The notes: generated from the letters alone by a model not told the origin. Positions 42,479-52,108 are shown, counted from the stretch's first letter. The stretch is 64,000 bases of DNA from Hymenobacter sp. BT730 (GCF_030542105.1 NZ_JAUOFB010000002.1:558001-622000); one strand, 5' to 3'. Made by a program: numbers and translations.

Positions 42479-43855
42479 CTATAAGTCCTGTCGAGCGTGC
42501 ATAGCAGTCAGAATTTCTGAACCGTTTACATATGCCGCATTATGGCTGCGAAGGTACTCCATCAATTCGTGGAACTGACGTGGGCCGTTGTGCTTGTTTG
42601 CCGGGTCGAAATTCTCATTATGCCACAGCACCGTGCACACGCCGCCAAACCGCTCAATTTCCTGGAGCATGGGCGTTAAGGCAGGTAAGATTTCCTCCGG
42701 TGCCAGCTGTAAATAATTGGGATGGTACAGCGTAGCATCCATGATATTCAGCGGAATTTCCAGAAAGTCGCACGCCCTTCCCGTGTTAAAATTGAAGGGG
42801 TGGAATGGGAGACAGTAGGAATTGCGGAAGCCAAAATGCTCAGCAAAGCCGAGCGTGCTGTCAAACACAAAAAGCAAATCATCTACCAACGCGGGCGTGG
42901 TCCGGGGCTCCCAGCTCAGGTAGTGAAAACGAAGTCCCTGACCTGTGGGGCCAAAGTGACAAATCTGTTCCGCATTATAATGCAGATTATTGGCATTGAT
43001 AGAGGTACCGATGCTGCCATGCAACTCTATACTTGCCCCGGCTTTCAGTAAATTGTCTACCGCTGGACGGATTTGATGATACCGATAATCGGCGTTGGGC
43101 GTCCCATTCGCTGCCTTCCGGTGCTCTGGTAAAAAGAAGAAGGTGCTTTTGGCGCCGTGAGCAGATACGGTTTGCTGTACGTGGCCCAGATTATCCCAGG
43201 CATCCTGCTGCATGGCATGCTGCCAGAGTTGCTTACAGAAGCTCAGTAGGTTTCCCTGGCGCAGGGCCGCTTTTGTAGGAGCTTTCCACGCGCTGTATAG
43301 GTTATCGATATCGTGCGTAATAAAAGCAGTCCAGTCAGCACCATCAGCCCAGCGGCGCGGATATAGCACTTGGCCCGTTACGTGCTCAATTGCCGTTTTG
43401 AGAATATCAAAGTAATAGTTAATCACTGGCACTGTCCCGAACCCGTAACGATACTGCACGCTAGCCGAAAATGGAAAGCGCCCGTGTTGGTCCCGTTCGT
43501 CGGAGAAATATTCCTGCCAGCCGCTCAGCAAGTAAAATATAGCAGAGATAAGGTCTACGCCGATATGAGCTTTGCCTGGAATTAGCCTAAGCAGGAGCTC
43601 GGCCGGTAAATGGTCAAAGAAAAATGGCAGCATCTGATTCCGCCATTCCCGCCGCGTGGGCGTGGGTGGGTAAGGACTTTGCCCATCGAAGAAGTTCAGG
43701 TCACCCCGCGTCAGCTGAATGGCGTCTGTCGCTTCGTAGCCAATGGAAACCTTAGGCATGGGTTCGTAGGCCTGCTGAAAATGCCGTAGTGCATACGCCA
43801 GACGGGTTTCGACAGAAATAGTCGCTGGGCTTAGTGGAGGCAGGGCGGCAGACAT
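42479..43855 (-). CDS. Polysaccharide deacetylase family protein
   Basis: 458 residues from ATG at 43855, which lies 6 bp after the stop of the previous gene. An N-terminal domain of about 190 residues (unknown) precedes a NodB-like part: WTAFITHDIDNLYS (metal-binding HDxD), FFFLPEHR, SIELHGSIGT and VLWHNENFD (catalytic base/His region). It probably removes acetyl groups from a surface glycan or its precursor. The full NodB motif set is divergent, so activity is uncertain. Confidence 0.82.
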   Translation of the reverse strand: MSAALPPLSPATISVETRLAYALRHFQQAYEPMPKVSIGYEATDAIQLTRGDLNFFDGQSPYPPTPTRREWRNQMLPFFFDHLPAELLLRLIPGKAHIGVDLISAIFYLLSGWQEYFSDERDQHGRFPFSASVQYRYGFGTVPVINYYFDILKTAIEHVTGQVLYPRRWADGADWTAFITHDIDNLYSAWKAPTKAALRQGNLLSFCKQLWQHAMQQDAWDNLGHVQQTVSAHGAKSTFFFLPEHRKAANGTPNADYRYHQIRPAVDNLLKAGASIELHGSIGTSINANNLHYNAEQICHFGPTGQGLRFHYLSWEPRTTPALVDDLLFVFDSTLGFAEHFGFRNSYCLPFHPFNFNTGRACDFLEIPLNIMDATLYHPNYLQLAPEEILPALTPMLQEIERFGGVCTVLWHNENFDPANKHNGPRQFHELMEYLRSHNAAYVNGSEILTAMHARQDL

Positions 43856-43860
43856 AAAGG

Positions 43861-45150
43861 TCAAGCTACATTTTCCAACCAACCCGCCAAAAGCCGCAGG
43901 GCCCGCTCCTGGCTATGTCCTTCGTCGGAAGTACCTAAGGTCGCATTGTAGTAAGCCGCCCGACGATAAAGGTCTGCCGGTTTGTGCTGACTTAAGTGTT
44001 GTAACTGCGCTTCCAAATCTTGCAAAGTAGCAGCCCGCGCAACGAGTCCATGGGCTACATATCCATAATAGTCGTCAGCAATGGTCTGATTACCAAATCG
44101 GAAATAGATGCTGGCCACATTTAATAAGGTAGCTTCCAGATGCGTGCTGGTATCTGCCGCAATCAAGGCATCTTGCTGAAGGAGAAATTCAAATACGTTT
44201 TGCTGCTGCGCATTTGAAAACAGCAACGCTGGAAGGTCGTTCGTTAGAAAACGGAAGTCTCGCAGGTCGCTGGGATGAGGACGAAAAGTCAGAATAAGTT
44301 TGGGGAAAACCCGGCTCACATGCTGTACAACAGCGTGCAACATCTCCAAAGAATCATGCGCGTTACAGGCAATTCCTACGCGTTGCACGGTCGGGTTAAC
44401 GTTGCGTTGGGATAAAAAAGCATCGGCTTTGGGCATCCCCACCAATTCTACCTGGCCATGAACAGGGCCGCACTGTTGGTATTTATCCAGCGCATCCTGT
44501 CCTTCCAGTAAGCTCAAATCGAAACTAAGCGGTGGAAAATTTATGCTGACGCTGGCATGCTGAATGTAAGCTGTTGGCACGCCGCAAGCACGGGCTGCTA
44601 GGAGTAGAGCCCGGGTGTCGTCATTATGGTCATTAGCGAAAATCACGGCCCTAGGTCGATAATGACGCAATGACCGCATGTATACTTCGTAATATCCAAT
44701 AGCATTATAAATCAAATCAAAATACCGCCAGGCACGCTTCCCTTCCGCTTTATACAACCCAAATAGTACTAATGGAAACTGCCAGTAGTAAAATAGCTTT
44801 CTACGCAGGGAAAGACGATTCACTGCTTTGTTATAACGTCCAATAGTTTTGCTTTGGCCCGCTACGAACACACTATCGGGCCGGGCCTCCCGTACAAATT
44901 GTAACGATTCATAATTGTTCTGGCTCACCACATACAACCAGACTGCTCCCTGCAATTTCTCCCGATTAATGATAGGCTGAAACAGGTTGCCAACCAATCG
45001 TACGCCCGTATATCCCAGAACTTTAATTAAGCGCCAGAACGGGTTAGGAGGGGATATTTTTGCTAATAGATGCTGGGGAAACGAGGCAAAGTGGTCGGTT
45101 AACCGGGCATAAAGAATATTCCGAAAACGCTCGGTCAACTGTTGAATCAT
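43861..45150 (-). CDS. Putative glycan (capsule/CDP-glycerol type) transferase
   Basis: 429 residues, no signal peptide. The C-terminal half has a GT-B-like pattern: RPRAVIFANDHNDDTRALLLAARACGVPTAYIQHA, VGMPKADAFLS, LTFRPHPSDLRDFR and DALIAADTSTHLEATLLNVASIYF. The RPHP and D-S-T-x-x-E blocks resemble CDP-glycerol glycerophosphotransferase and sialyl/capsule transferases. Given the cluster, it could be the transferase for pseudaminic acid. That assignment is inference. Confidence 0.7.
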   Translation of the reverse strand: MIQQLTERFRNILYARLTDHFASFPQHLLAKISPPNPFWRLIKVLGYTGVRLVGNLFQPIINREKLQGAVWLYVVSQNNYESLQFVREARPDSVFVAGQSKTIGRYNKAVNRLSLRRKLFYYWQFPLVLFGLYKAEGKRAWRYFDLIYNAIGYYEVYMRSLRHYRPRAVIFANDHNDDTRALLLAARACGVPTAYIQHASVSINFPPLSFDLSLLEGQDALDKYQQCGPVHGQVELVGMPKADAFLSQRNVNPTVQRVGIACNAHDSLEMLHAVVQHVSRVFPKLILTFRPHPSDLRDFRFLTNDLPALLFSNAQQQNVFEFLLQQDALIAADTSTHLEATLLNVASIYFRFGNQTIADDYYGYVAHGLVARAATLQDLEAQLQHLSQHKPADLYRRAAYYNATLGTSDEGHSQERALRLLAGWLENVA

Positions 45151-45176
45151 GGCTTGAGCTAGATGGCCCCCAACGG

Positions 45177-45881
45177 TTATCCAATATGCCGAATTAGCAT
45201 AAAGGCCTCGGCAAATGGTTGCCCAATAACAACCCCCCAGCGCTGAGCCTGAATCCGCAACGCTTCGGGGGAGCGAGGGTGTGGGTACGCCCTTTTTTCA
45301 AATTCATAAGCTTCCATGCCCACAATTTTAGCGGCCACATCTTCCTCTGAAACCGCCAGAAAAAAATTGGGTAGAAATGGATTGGGGAAATTAGCCGCCT
45401 GCCACTCTGTAGAGGATGGCGTTTCGCAGGCAATAATTGTGCGCATAGGCTCACCCGGCAAAGGGCGGGTGCCGGTAACTACCGCTTCAAAGGTGCGTCG
45501 GTGGTCTATATTAGTGTCGCCGCCGTGGTGGGTAAAGATGATGTCGGGCTGAAATTCTTCCTTTTCCTGTTCCACTACTTTCACAAGATCCAACAAATCA
45601 ACGGAGTCGAAACGGTTATCAGCAAAGTCGTAGATGCCGGTGGAGGTGTAGCCAATGGCTTCGGCGGCCCGTTGAATGTTACCACGGTGAACGGCCAACT
45701 CAACTGCCCACTTCTCCGGGTCACGCACTGTGGATCGAGAAGTAATGCCCTCGCCCAAAATAACCGCTCGGGCTACGCAGCCTTGCTGCTTAACCAGACG
45801 ATGAATTGTAGCACCTAGGCCTAACAGTTCATCATCCGGGTGGGCAACCACCACCAAAATCTTTTTATTACTCCACTCCAT
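45177..45881 (-). CDS. PIG-L family deacetylase
   Basis: 234 residues with the LmbE/PIG-L zinc motif: ILVVVAHPDDELLGLGATIHR (HPDDE) and the downstream FTHHGGDTNIDHRRTFEAV. Typical substrates are N-acetylglucosaminyl compounds. Its start overlaps the end of the acyltransferase gene by 14 bp, so the two are co-translated. Deacetylation of an amino sugar followed by new acylation is a plausible pairing with the acyltransferase. Confidence 0.92.
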   Translation of the reverse strand: MEWSNKKILVVVAHPDDELLGLGATIHRLVKQQGCVARAVILGEGITSRSTVRDPEKWAVELAVHRGNIQRAAEAIGYTSTGIYDFADNRFDSVDLLDLVKVVEQEKEEFQPDIIFTHHGGDTNIDHRRTFEAVVTGTRPLPGEPMRTIIACETPSSTEWQAANFPNPFLPNFFLAVSEEDVAAKIVGMEAYEFEKRAYPHPRSPEALRIQAQRWGVVIGQPFAEAFMLIRHIG

Positions 45882-46815
45882 CAGAATCAGGGGAAACGGC
45901 TAGCAGTCGGCGGTATTCTTCCGGTAGAATGGAAGAAAAAGGCTGACCGGTGTAGAACTTAATGCCCCGGCGGCGCAGGAAATCCCGAAAGTCTTCCTCA
46001 ACGGCGGTAAACACACCCTGCGTTAACATGGTGTCGAGGTGGAAAACCACCTCATTACACCGCAACTCATGCGTAGCTGGTTGATACGAAATTTGTACGT
46101 TCAACTGCTTATATACCGCCAGTTGCTCATAATCATGGATGATGCGCTGAACTAATTGCTCGTCGCGGGCCGAGTCGTGGCAGGGATAGAAATTCTCCCG
46201 GAGAATTTTGACCGGAATGCCCCCCGCCAGGCAGCCATCAGGTAAATCTTTGTTGATCAGGGAGTTGGTGCCTATAACCACATTGTTGCCGATGCGACGG
46301 TTAGGCAGTACTGTAGATTTAGCCGGCAGCCAAACTTTGTTGCCAATGTTTACGGGGCCAAAATCTGCCGGGAATCCTTCCAGAATGGGCAAATAAGAGC
46401 CATGTGTCCACACCGCTACATCTTCCCCAATACCTACGTATTCCCCAATGCTAATGGCATGATTAACATTGAGCGTAATACGAGCACAAATCATGGAATA
46501 GGAACCAACCCGCAAGTGAGCATCTTCACTGAATTTGCCGCCGTGCCCTACCACTACATTCGAATCCCAGTACACATACTCGCCAATGTGAATGGTACGC
46601 GCCGTGAGGTTATTCGCATTGCCGAAAATGGTCAGATTGCCAATAGTTAGCTTTTGGCCAACCAGGAAAGCATTGTTAGCACCCAACGTTACATCGTCGC
46701 CAATGATGCAGGAAGTAGCCCGAATAGTGGTATTAGGTCCAATTCGAAAGTTGCGGCCAATGGTTAGATGATCGGCAATAATGTAACTCCCGTTCTCGAA
46801 TTTCCGGATTTCCAT
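45868..46815 (-). CDS. Left-handed beta-helix (hexapeptide repeat) acyltransferase
   Basis: 315 residues. Residues about 15-195 are hexapeptide repeats (LTIGRNFRIGPNTTI, ISIGEYVGIGEDVAVWTHG, IGNKVWLPAKSTVLPNRRIGNNVVIG), ending in the SLINKDLPDGCLAGGIPVKIL cap typical of sugar O/N-acetyltransferases. A C-terminal extension (about 205-315) is of unknown function. It probably acetylates a sugar of the surface glycan; gene order suggests a tie to pseudaminic acid. Confidence 0.88.
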   Translation of the reverse strand: MEIRKFENGSYIIADHLTIGRNFRIGPNTTIRATSCIIGDDVTLGANNAFLVGQKLTIGNLTIFGNANNLTARTIHIGEYVYWDSNVVVGHGGKFSEDAHLRVGSYSMICARITLNVNHAISIGEYVGIGEDVAVWTHGSYLPILEGFPADFGPVNIGNKVWLPAKSTVLPNRRIGNNVVIGTNSLINKDLPDGCLAGGIPVKILRENFYPCHDSARDEQLVQRIIHDYEQLAVYKQLNVQISYQPATHELRCNEVVFHLDTMLTQGVFTAVEEDFRDFLRRRGIKFYTGQPFSSILPEEYRRLLAVSPDSDGVE

Positions 46816-46852
46816 AGCCGTGAAGGTAGTAAATCAGTGTCGTTGCTGGATG

Positions 46853-47905
46853 CTAGAGCGCATCCCAAGTTAAGGCAGTACCACGGCGAATGGCACTGCG
46901 TACGGGGCGCCCTAGTACTTCGGGTAGATGATGCGGCGCTAGGCCGTGTCCGGGGCGGATAACACGGATATTCTCTTTGCTCAGTAAATCACCGGCTTCT
47001 AAGTCCTGTACCACGTAAATGGAGCGGCGGAAACCTAACGACTTTTTCTCCGCTGCCGTGGGGCCATAGAACACCGTACCCAGCGCTTGTTGGGCCTGCC
47101 GACATTCCAGTACCAGTCGTTGCATTTCGTCTGGCTCCATGGAGAAGGAGGAGTCAGGTCCGCCATCAGCACGCCGGATGGTAAGGTGCTTTTCAATAAC
47201 CGTAGCACCGAGTACTGTGGCGGCTACACTCACACCGGTGCCCATAGTATGGTCAGAAAGCCCTATGTGGCAGCCGAACATAGCCCGGAGGTGTGGTATA
47301 GTCTGCAAGTTGGTGTTGTGCGGTAGCGCGGGGTATGTGCTGGTGCATTTCAGCAGCACTAATTGCTCATTGCCTTCTTCCTCGCGCACAATGCGGACCA
47401 TACGTTCCAGGTCGGCCAGATTAGCCATGCCGGTAGAAATGATAACGGGCTTACCTGTACGCGCCGCCCGCCGAATCAGGTCGGGCCAGTTGTTTTCAAA
47501 CGAGGCAATCTTGTAAGCCGGGCAGCTTAATGTTTCCAGAAAATCAACAGCCTCTACTGAAAAAGGGGAACTGAAGCCTACCATACCCCGCTCGGCGGCA
47601 CGGGCGAAGATCGGGGCGTGCCACTCAAAAGGCGTATGATTGGTTGTATAAAGCTCATACAGTGACTGGCCTTCCCAATCATCGTTGGCACCACGCACAA
47701 TGAAGTCCGGCTCCCGGCTGTCAAGCGTCAGCATATCCGGGGTGCTGGTCTGGATTTTCAGGCCCTGACAGCCGGCATCGGCCGCGGCATCTACAATTGC
47801 CAGGGCTTTTTCCAGAGACTGGCCATGGTTGCCTGACATTTCAGCAATAATGAACGGGGGGTGGGCGGCACCAATCTGGTGGTTACCTAAAATGATATTC
47901 TGCAT
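46853..47905 (-). CDS. pseI: Pseudaminic acid synthase
   Basis: 350 residues of the NeuB/PseI family: PPFIIAEMSGNHGQSLEKAL, LKIQTSTPDMLTL, SSPFSVEAVDFLE, VIISTGMANLADLERM, HIGLSDHTMGTGV and a C-terminal SAF (antifreeze-like) domain (RRSIYVVQDLEAGDLLSKENI). It condenses PEP with the 6-deoxy-AltdiNAc sugar to give pseudaminic acid. The SGNHGQS and TYPALP forms fit PseI better than NeuB. It starts 6 bp after the pseG-pseH stop. Confidence 0.93.
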   Translation of the reverse strand: MQNIILGNHQIGAAHPPFIIAEMSGNHGQSLEKALAIVDAAADAGCQGLKIQTSTPDMLTLDSREPDFIVRGANDDWEGQSLYELYTTNHTPFEWHAPIFARAAERGMVGFSSPFSVEAVDFLETLSCPAYKIASFENNWPDLIRRAARTGKPVIISTGMANLADLERMVRIVREEEGNEQLVLLKCTSTYPALPHNTNLQTIPHLRAMFGCHIGLSDHTMGTGVSVAATVLGATVIEKHLTIRRADGGPDSSFSMEPDEMQRLVLECRQAQQALGTVFYGPTAAEKKSLGFRRSIYVVQDLEAGDLLSKENIRVIRPGHGLAPHHLPEVLGRPVRSAIRRGTALTWDAL

Positions 47906-47911
47906 AGTAAC

Positions 47912-49402
47912 TCAGGGAATATTGACGGAAGCTACCTCCAGCCGAAAGACTTCATAATTTTCGTCGTGCTGCCGAATCGTGGGCTGCTGGATAAAACCTA
48001 ACCGCTGAAAAACGCGGCAGGAAGCAAGGTTATCGGACTTTACCTGCCCCAATAATGTCCAGGCGCCTTGCTTCTCTCGCCGCAGTAGGCCCAGTGCCCG
48101 GCGGAGGATAGCTAGGCCCATACCTTGTCCTCGATAAGCCGCTGCCACGGAGTAATCAATGGTGCCTACACTCTCTTCGAAGTCGATGCGCACTTGACCT
48201 ACCGCTTGATCAACCTGTTCAAAAATATACAGAAATGAATCGGTAGCTGCTACACGCCGCGAAAACCAACGCACGTGCACATCCCACTCAATAGGAGCCG
48301 TGTGGATGGCATTGCGGCGAACTGCCGGGTCGTTGGCCCAAGTAAAATATTGGGCGGCGTCCGAGGATTGAGCGTGCCGAATGGTGAGTTGGTATGAGCC
48401 ATACAAAGCCTCAAATACTTTCCGAAAGCGAGAGCCAGCAGCCCCATCAAATACCTGACGTTGGCGCTGAGTCATACTCTGTGCCAGCGGCAAGAGTTCT
48501 GCTTCTGGCACATGGGCCAGTTCGGAATAGGGAAGAGCGAGTTTTGCCTCCGTTAGATAAGCCAGCAGATACCGCTGGTTATCGGCAATGGGGTGTAGAA
48601 AAAGCAGGCCACCTACTGCACAACACTCATATGCCATACCACTCGGTGGGCAAACATGAATTCCACACCGGTGCAGGAGCGCAGCTAGTTTTTCGGCCGG
48701 AATATTATGATGCAGGGTGACGTGCTTTAGGTCCTGAATCTGCTGCTCCAGATCTGCTTGATGGGGATAAGCCGCGCCGGTTACAACTTCAATGGCTTTA
48801 CCAGGAAAACGCTGCCGGAGCTGATGCAGCAAGGTCAGCGTATGGTTATGCGGGTCAGCGCCGCCCATATTCAGGAATACCTGTTGCACATCAGGTATTG
48901 AAGCGGCTTTTTGCGCGGCGAACTGAAACGGACGGCGTAATAACGCGTAGGCAGGACCCAGGCAGAGTTCTGCTCCCGGTACGGTCTGATAAGTGCCGGG
49001 TTTGATGCCGCCGGCCTGATTGATAACTACATCCGACCACTGATCCTGAGCAAGAAGATCATCAATGTTGACCACGGGTTGCGGGCGAGACCAAAGTGAA
49101 TAGGCATACGCTGGGGTGAAATGGTAGCCATCCAGCACTACAATATCAGTGGGTCGTAGCTGCTGAAGGAGCCACTCCGCTTCCTCCTGTAGATTGCTAA
49201 AGGAGGGAACCAGCCAGACTTCAGCGCAACCCTTGCTGATTTGCTTCTCTACCTGCTCATCTGGCTCCTGAATTGCAAAAACACAAGTGAAATCGGACTG
49301 GAGCATATCTGCCAGCGCCAGGCAACGCACGACATGACCCAGGCCAATTTGGGAATTGCCATTGGCCCGAAAAACGACGCGTGGAAGTAGAGAGTTCGTC
49401 AC
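47912..49402 (-). CDS. pseG: PseG-PseH fusion: UDP-sugar hydrolase plus N-acetyltransferase
   Basis: 496 residues. The N-terminal part (about 1-335) is a PseG-type hydrolase: VFRANGNSQIGLGHVVRCLALAD, VVLDGYHF, VVNIDDLL, NMGGADPHNHTLTLL and CPPSGMAYECCAVGGLL. The C-terminal part (about 340-490) is a GNAT domain like PseH (YSVAAAYRGQGMGLAILRRAL is the acetyl-CoA loop). The two steps are acetylation at C4 and removal of UDP, which occur next to each other in the pathway, so fusion makes sense. It overlaps pseF by 4 bp. Confidence 0.9.
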   Translation of the reverse strand: MTNSLLPRVVFRANGNSQIGLGHVVRCLALADMLQSDFTCVFAIQEPDEQVEKQISKGCAEVWLVPSFSNLQEEAEWLLQQLRPTDIVVLDGYHFTPAYAYSLWSRPQPVVNIDDLLAQDQWSDVVINQAGGIKPGTYQTVPGAELCLGPAYALLRRPFQFAAQKAASIPDVQQVFLNMGGADPHNHTLTLLHQLRQRFPGKAIEVVTGAAYPHQADLEQQIQDLKHVTLHHNIPAEKLAALLHRCGIHVCPPSGMAYECCAVGGLLFLHPIADNQRYLLAYLTEAKLALPYSELAHVPEAELLPLAQSMTQRQRQVFDGAAGSRFRKVFEALYGSYQLTIRHAQSSDAAQYFTWANDPAVRRNAIHTAPIEWDVHVRWFSRRVAATDSFLYIFEQVDQAVGQVRIDFEESVGTIDYSVAAAYRGQGMGLAILRRALGLLRREKQGAWTLLGQVKSDNLASCRVFQRLGFIQQPTIRQHDENYEVFRLEVASVNIP

Positions 49403-50124
49403 ACTTTCTTTTGCTCGATGTGGGCATTGATGGCCACCAATTCCGGGTGAGCATCTAAGAGGTCTATCAATTCATCCGCCGTAAGCCGATGGGCATCGTA
49501 TTGCTCAATCAGCGTTTTGACCAGTAGAAAATCCTCTGCTGTATCAACCGTTAAGCGGTACGAACTGCGGTCAGGCGTGCGGGTAATGTGGCGGAAATGG
49601 ACGCGCCCAGATCGGTTTTGGTGTATATAGGGAGTGACATGCTCCCGGTCGCTGGCTAAAGTAGCCGCGTGAAATGCCTCGGTGAGCAACTCCCGCGAAA
49701 AGACCTCAAAATCAAAGCCCCGGGGAAATGTGCGCGAAAGGGCATTAGAAAGGTATAGCCGGGGATCAGCAAGACGTTGATACTCGTTTACTGCTTCCGA
49801 AATAAGCTTGCCATCCAGCAACGGACAATCCGAAGTGACACGCACAATGATGTCCAACTTATGCTCAGTAGCGCATTGGTAATAACGCCCCAGCACATCT
49901 TGTTCGTCGCCGCGGGTGCAGGGTAGAGCATAGGCTTCGGCAAATGCCGCCAATGGGTCATCCGTGGCGTTGATGGTCGTTGCTAAATAGAGCGGCAGCT
50001 TACTCTCGCGCAGGCGCACGATGTGATAATGCAGCAACGGAAGCCCGCCTACTGGCATCAATACCTTGCCTGGCAGGCGTGTACTGGTCATGCGCGCCTG
50101 CGAAATCACGCCTACCCGGAGCAT
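49399..50124 (-). CDS. pseF: CMP-pseudaminic acid synthetase (cytidylyltransferase)
   Basis: 241 residues with the SpsF/NeuA-type nucleotidyltransferase start VGVISQARMTSTRLPGKVLMPVGGLPLL, then IIVRVTSDCPLLDG and YRLTVDTAEDFLLVK. It activates pseudaminic acid to the CMP form. This SpsF subgroup is the usual pseF in bacteria with a pse cluster. Its ATG overlaps the methylase stop by one base and its end overlaps pseG by 4 bp. Confidence 0.9.
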   Translation of the reverse strand: MLRVGVISQARMTSTRLPGKVLMPVGGLPLLHYHIVRLRESKLPLYLATTINATDDPLAAFAEAYALPCTRGDEQDVLGRYYQCATEHKLDIIVRVTSDCPLLDGKLISEAVNEYQRLADPRLYLSNALSRTFPRGFDFEVFSRELLTEAFHAATLASDREHVTPYIHQNRSGRVHFRHITRTPDRSSYRLTVDTAEDFLLVKTLIEQYDAHRLTADELIDLLDAHPELVAINAHIEQKKV

Positions 50125-50780
50125 TAGCGACTTACTTTTTCTAGGAGGTACATGCTGTCCACGTTTCCTTTCTCCGCGGCAGTCTGGTACGGATAAAACT
50201 CTTGTTTTACCAGACGCAGCTCCGGAAACTGAGCCAGGAAAAGCTTGGCGTAATCAGCCTTCCACAAAAAACCTTCATTGCCGCGATAGGGTACAGTGGT
50301 AATCTCCGGGCTGAAGTACTCAAATCCCCAGATATACCGCCGCGAACAACGCACCATCTCGCTCATTATCCGGGGCAAATCGGCGGGAGCAATGTGAATC
50401 AGCACGCCATTGGTGCACACTACGTCAAAGAAGTTGTCTTTGAAGGGGAGGTCAAAGCCACTGCCTTGCACGATGTTCACATGCTGGGTAAATTCCTTGG
50501 CTCGCTCTACTGCATACGGCTGCAGCTCCACGCCGTAGAGGTTTTGAAAACCAGCCTGTTGTAGGCCCGTCAACTGCATACCTGTATTGCAGCCTACTTC
50601 CAGAATGCGGCTTTCCGGAGAAAGATGCCCCAGGAAAGCGGCGTTCATTTCTGTTTTAGTTAGTCCCCAAGTGGTACGATAAAACTCGTTCCATTCTGCC
50701 ACTGGGCGCGAATTACGGTCAGTATAAGCGCGGCCGAAGTCGCCGGCCCAGAACTCTTCTTGTCGTGTCGATACGGACAT
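50124..50780 (-). CDS. Pseudaminic acid biosynthesis-associated methylase
   Basis: 218 residues: QEEFWAGDFGRAYTDRN is the start seen in methylases of pse clusters, followed by a class-I SAM motif ILEVGCNTGMQLTGLQQAG and TNGVLIHIAPADLP. Its precise step is unknown in the family. Located between pseC and pseF with tight spacing on both sides. Confidence 0.9.
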   Translation of the reverse strand: MSVSTRQEEFWAGDFGRAYTDRNSRPVAEWNEFYRTTWGLTKTEMNAAFLGHLSPESRILEVGCNTGMQLTGLQQAGFQNLYGVELQPYAVERAKEFTQHVNIVQGSGFDLPFKDNFFDVVCTNGVLIHIAPADLPRIMSEMVRCSRRYIWGFEYFSPEITTVPYRGNEGFLWKADYAKLFLAQFPELRLVKQEFYPYQTAAEKGNVDSMYLLEKVSR

Positions 50781-50794
50781 TAAATTGGTCTTTA

Positions 50795-51964
50795 CTAGTT
50801 AGAAGTGGTCACAAACTCCCGCACGCATTCAACCACGTACTGCTGCTCCTCATCGGTTAGACTGGGGAACATGGGAATGCTCAGGCAGTGCGCATAATAC
50901 TGTTCTGCTTGCGGGAAGTCGCCGGATTTCCAGCCCAGCCCCTGGTAAAAGGGCATAGTGTGCACCGGTATGTAATGCACCTGCGCAAAAATCTGTTTGG
51001 TGCGTAGGAAGTCGTACAGGCCTTTACGGTCGGCTACCTGAATGATATAGAGGTGGTAAGCATGGCCTTTTGCTTCAGGAGTGAGTACCTGCAAGCCTGG
51101 CAAGGCAGTAAAAGCAGCGTCGTAGACGGCAGCAAGTTCGCGGCGGCGTGCCAGACCCGAGTCGGCGCGTTCCAACTGACTAATGCCCAGTGCGGTGAGC
51201 ATATCGGGCATTCGGTAATTATAGCCTAGCTCCTGCATCTCATAGTACCAGCCGCCTTCGTTACGTTGCAGTTGGGCAGGATCTTTCGTGATACCATGGG
51301 TGCGCAGTTTGAGCAGTTCCTGATACAGATCTTCCCGGTTGGTGGTGATCATCCCACCTTCGCCGGTAGCAATATGCTTGACAGGATGGAAGCTGAAGAT
51401 GGCTAGATCTGCAAACTGGCTATTGCCACAATGCTGCTGCTGCCCTTTAGAATCAATAAAGAAACCACCAGGTGCATGGCAGGCATCCTCAATAATCCAT
51501 AGGCCAAATTCATCAGCCAGTTTCCGGGCGGCTTCTAAATCAACTGCTAAACCGGCAAAATCGACCGGAATTATACCATGAAAGTGGCCCTTTGGAAAAC
51601 TTTCCAACAGCCGACGGACGGCACCTAAATCGATGAGTCCGGTTGCAGGATCTATGTCAGCAAAATGAACTTCACCACCACAGTAAAGAACACAGTTGGC
51701 TGATGCCGCAAACGTAATGGGGGTAGTAATTACTCGTTGGCCGTGTTGTACGCCAAGAGCCAAAGCGCATAGGTGTAAGGCCGCCGTTCCATTAGATACT
51801 GCCACTGCATATCGGGCGCCAGTATAGGTGGCAAACTTCTGCTCAAACTCTGCCACTTTAGGGCCTTGCGTGAGAAAATCTGAGCGCAAAGTTTTTGCTA
51901 CGGCCTCAATATCAGCATCTGTAATATGCTGACGGCCATACGGAATTGGAGTATTCATAAACAA
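50795..51964 (-). CDS. pseC: UDP-4-amino-4,6-dideoxy-N-acetyl-altrosamine transaminase
   Basis: 389 residues, DegT family: start NTPIPYGRQHITDADIEAV, PLP motifs AVSNGTAALHLCALALG, IIEDACHAPGGFF and Schiff-base lysine in FSFHPVKHIATGEGG. This SFHPVKH form is characteristic of PseC/ArnB-like enzymes. It aminates C4 of the product of PseB. First gene of the main minus-strand run; pseB lies 2.3 kb upstream beyond the inserted plus-strand gene. Confidence 0.94.
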   Translation of the reverse strand: MFMNTPIPYGRQHITDADIEAVAKTLRSDFLTQGPKVAEFEQKFATYTGARYAVAVSNGTAALHLCALALGVQHGQRVITTPITFAASANCVLYCGGEVHFADIDPATGLIDLGAVRRLLESFPKGHFHGIIPVDFAGLAVDLEAARKLADEFGLWIIEDACHAPGGFFIDSKGQQQHCGNSQFADLAIFSFHPVKHIATGEGGMITTNREDLYQELLKLRTHGITKDPAQLQRNEGGWYYEMQELGYNYRMPDMLTALGISQLERADSGLARRRELAAVYDAAFTALPGLQVLTPEAKGHAYHLYIIQVADRKGLYDFLRTKQIFAQVHYIPVHTMPFYQGLGWKSGDFPQAEQYYAHCLSIPMFPSLTDEEQQYVVECVREFVTTSN

Positions 51965-52031
51965 AGTGGCACTATACCCAACAGCGAAGATGTAAAGTTC
52001 TTAAATCAGGCGTAACAAGCAATTTAGATAC

Positions 52032-52039
52032 TATTTTTG
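52032..52039 (+). promoter_or_regulatory. -7 promoter box for the gliding-associated C-terminal domain protein
   Basis: TATTTTTG fits TAnnTTTG and lies 69 bp before the ATG at 52109. No clear -33 TTG at the usual distance. Confidence 0.45.
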
Positions 52040-52108
52040 CAGAACCTGAATATGCTTACATCTTGCTTGTAACTCCATTTTAATAAGCTGATTGTCAATC
52101 CTGATTGA

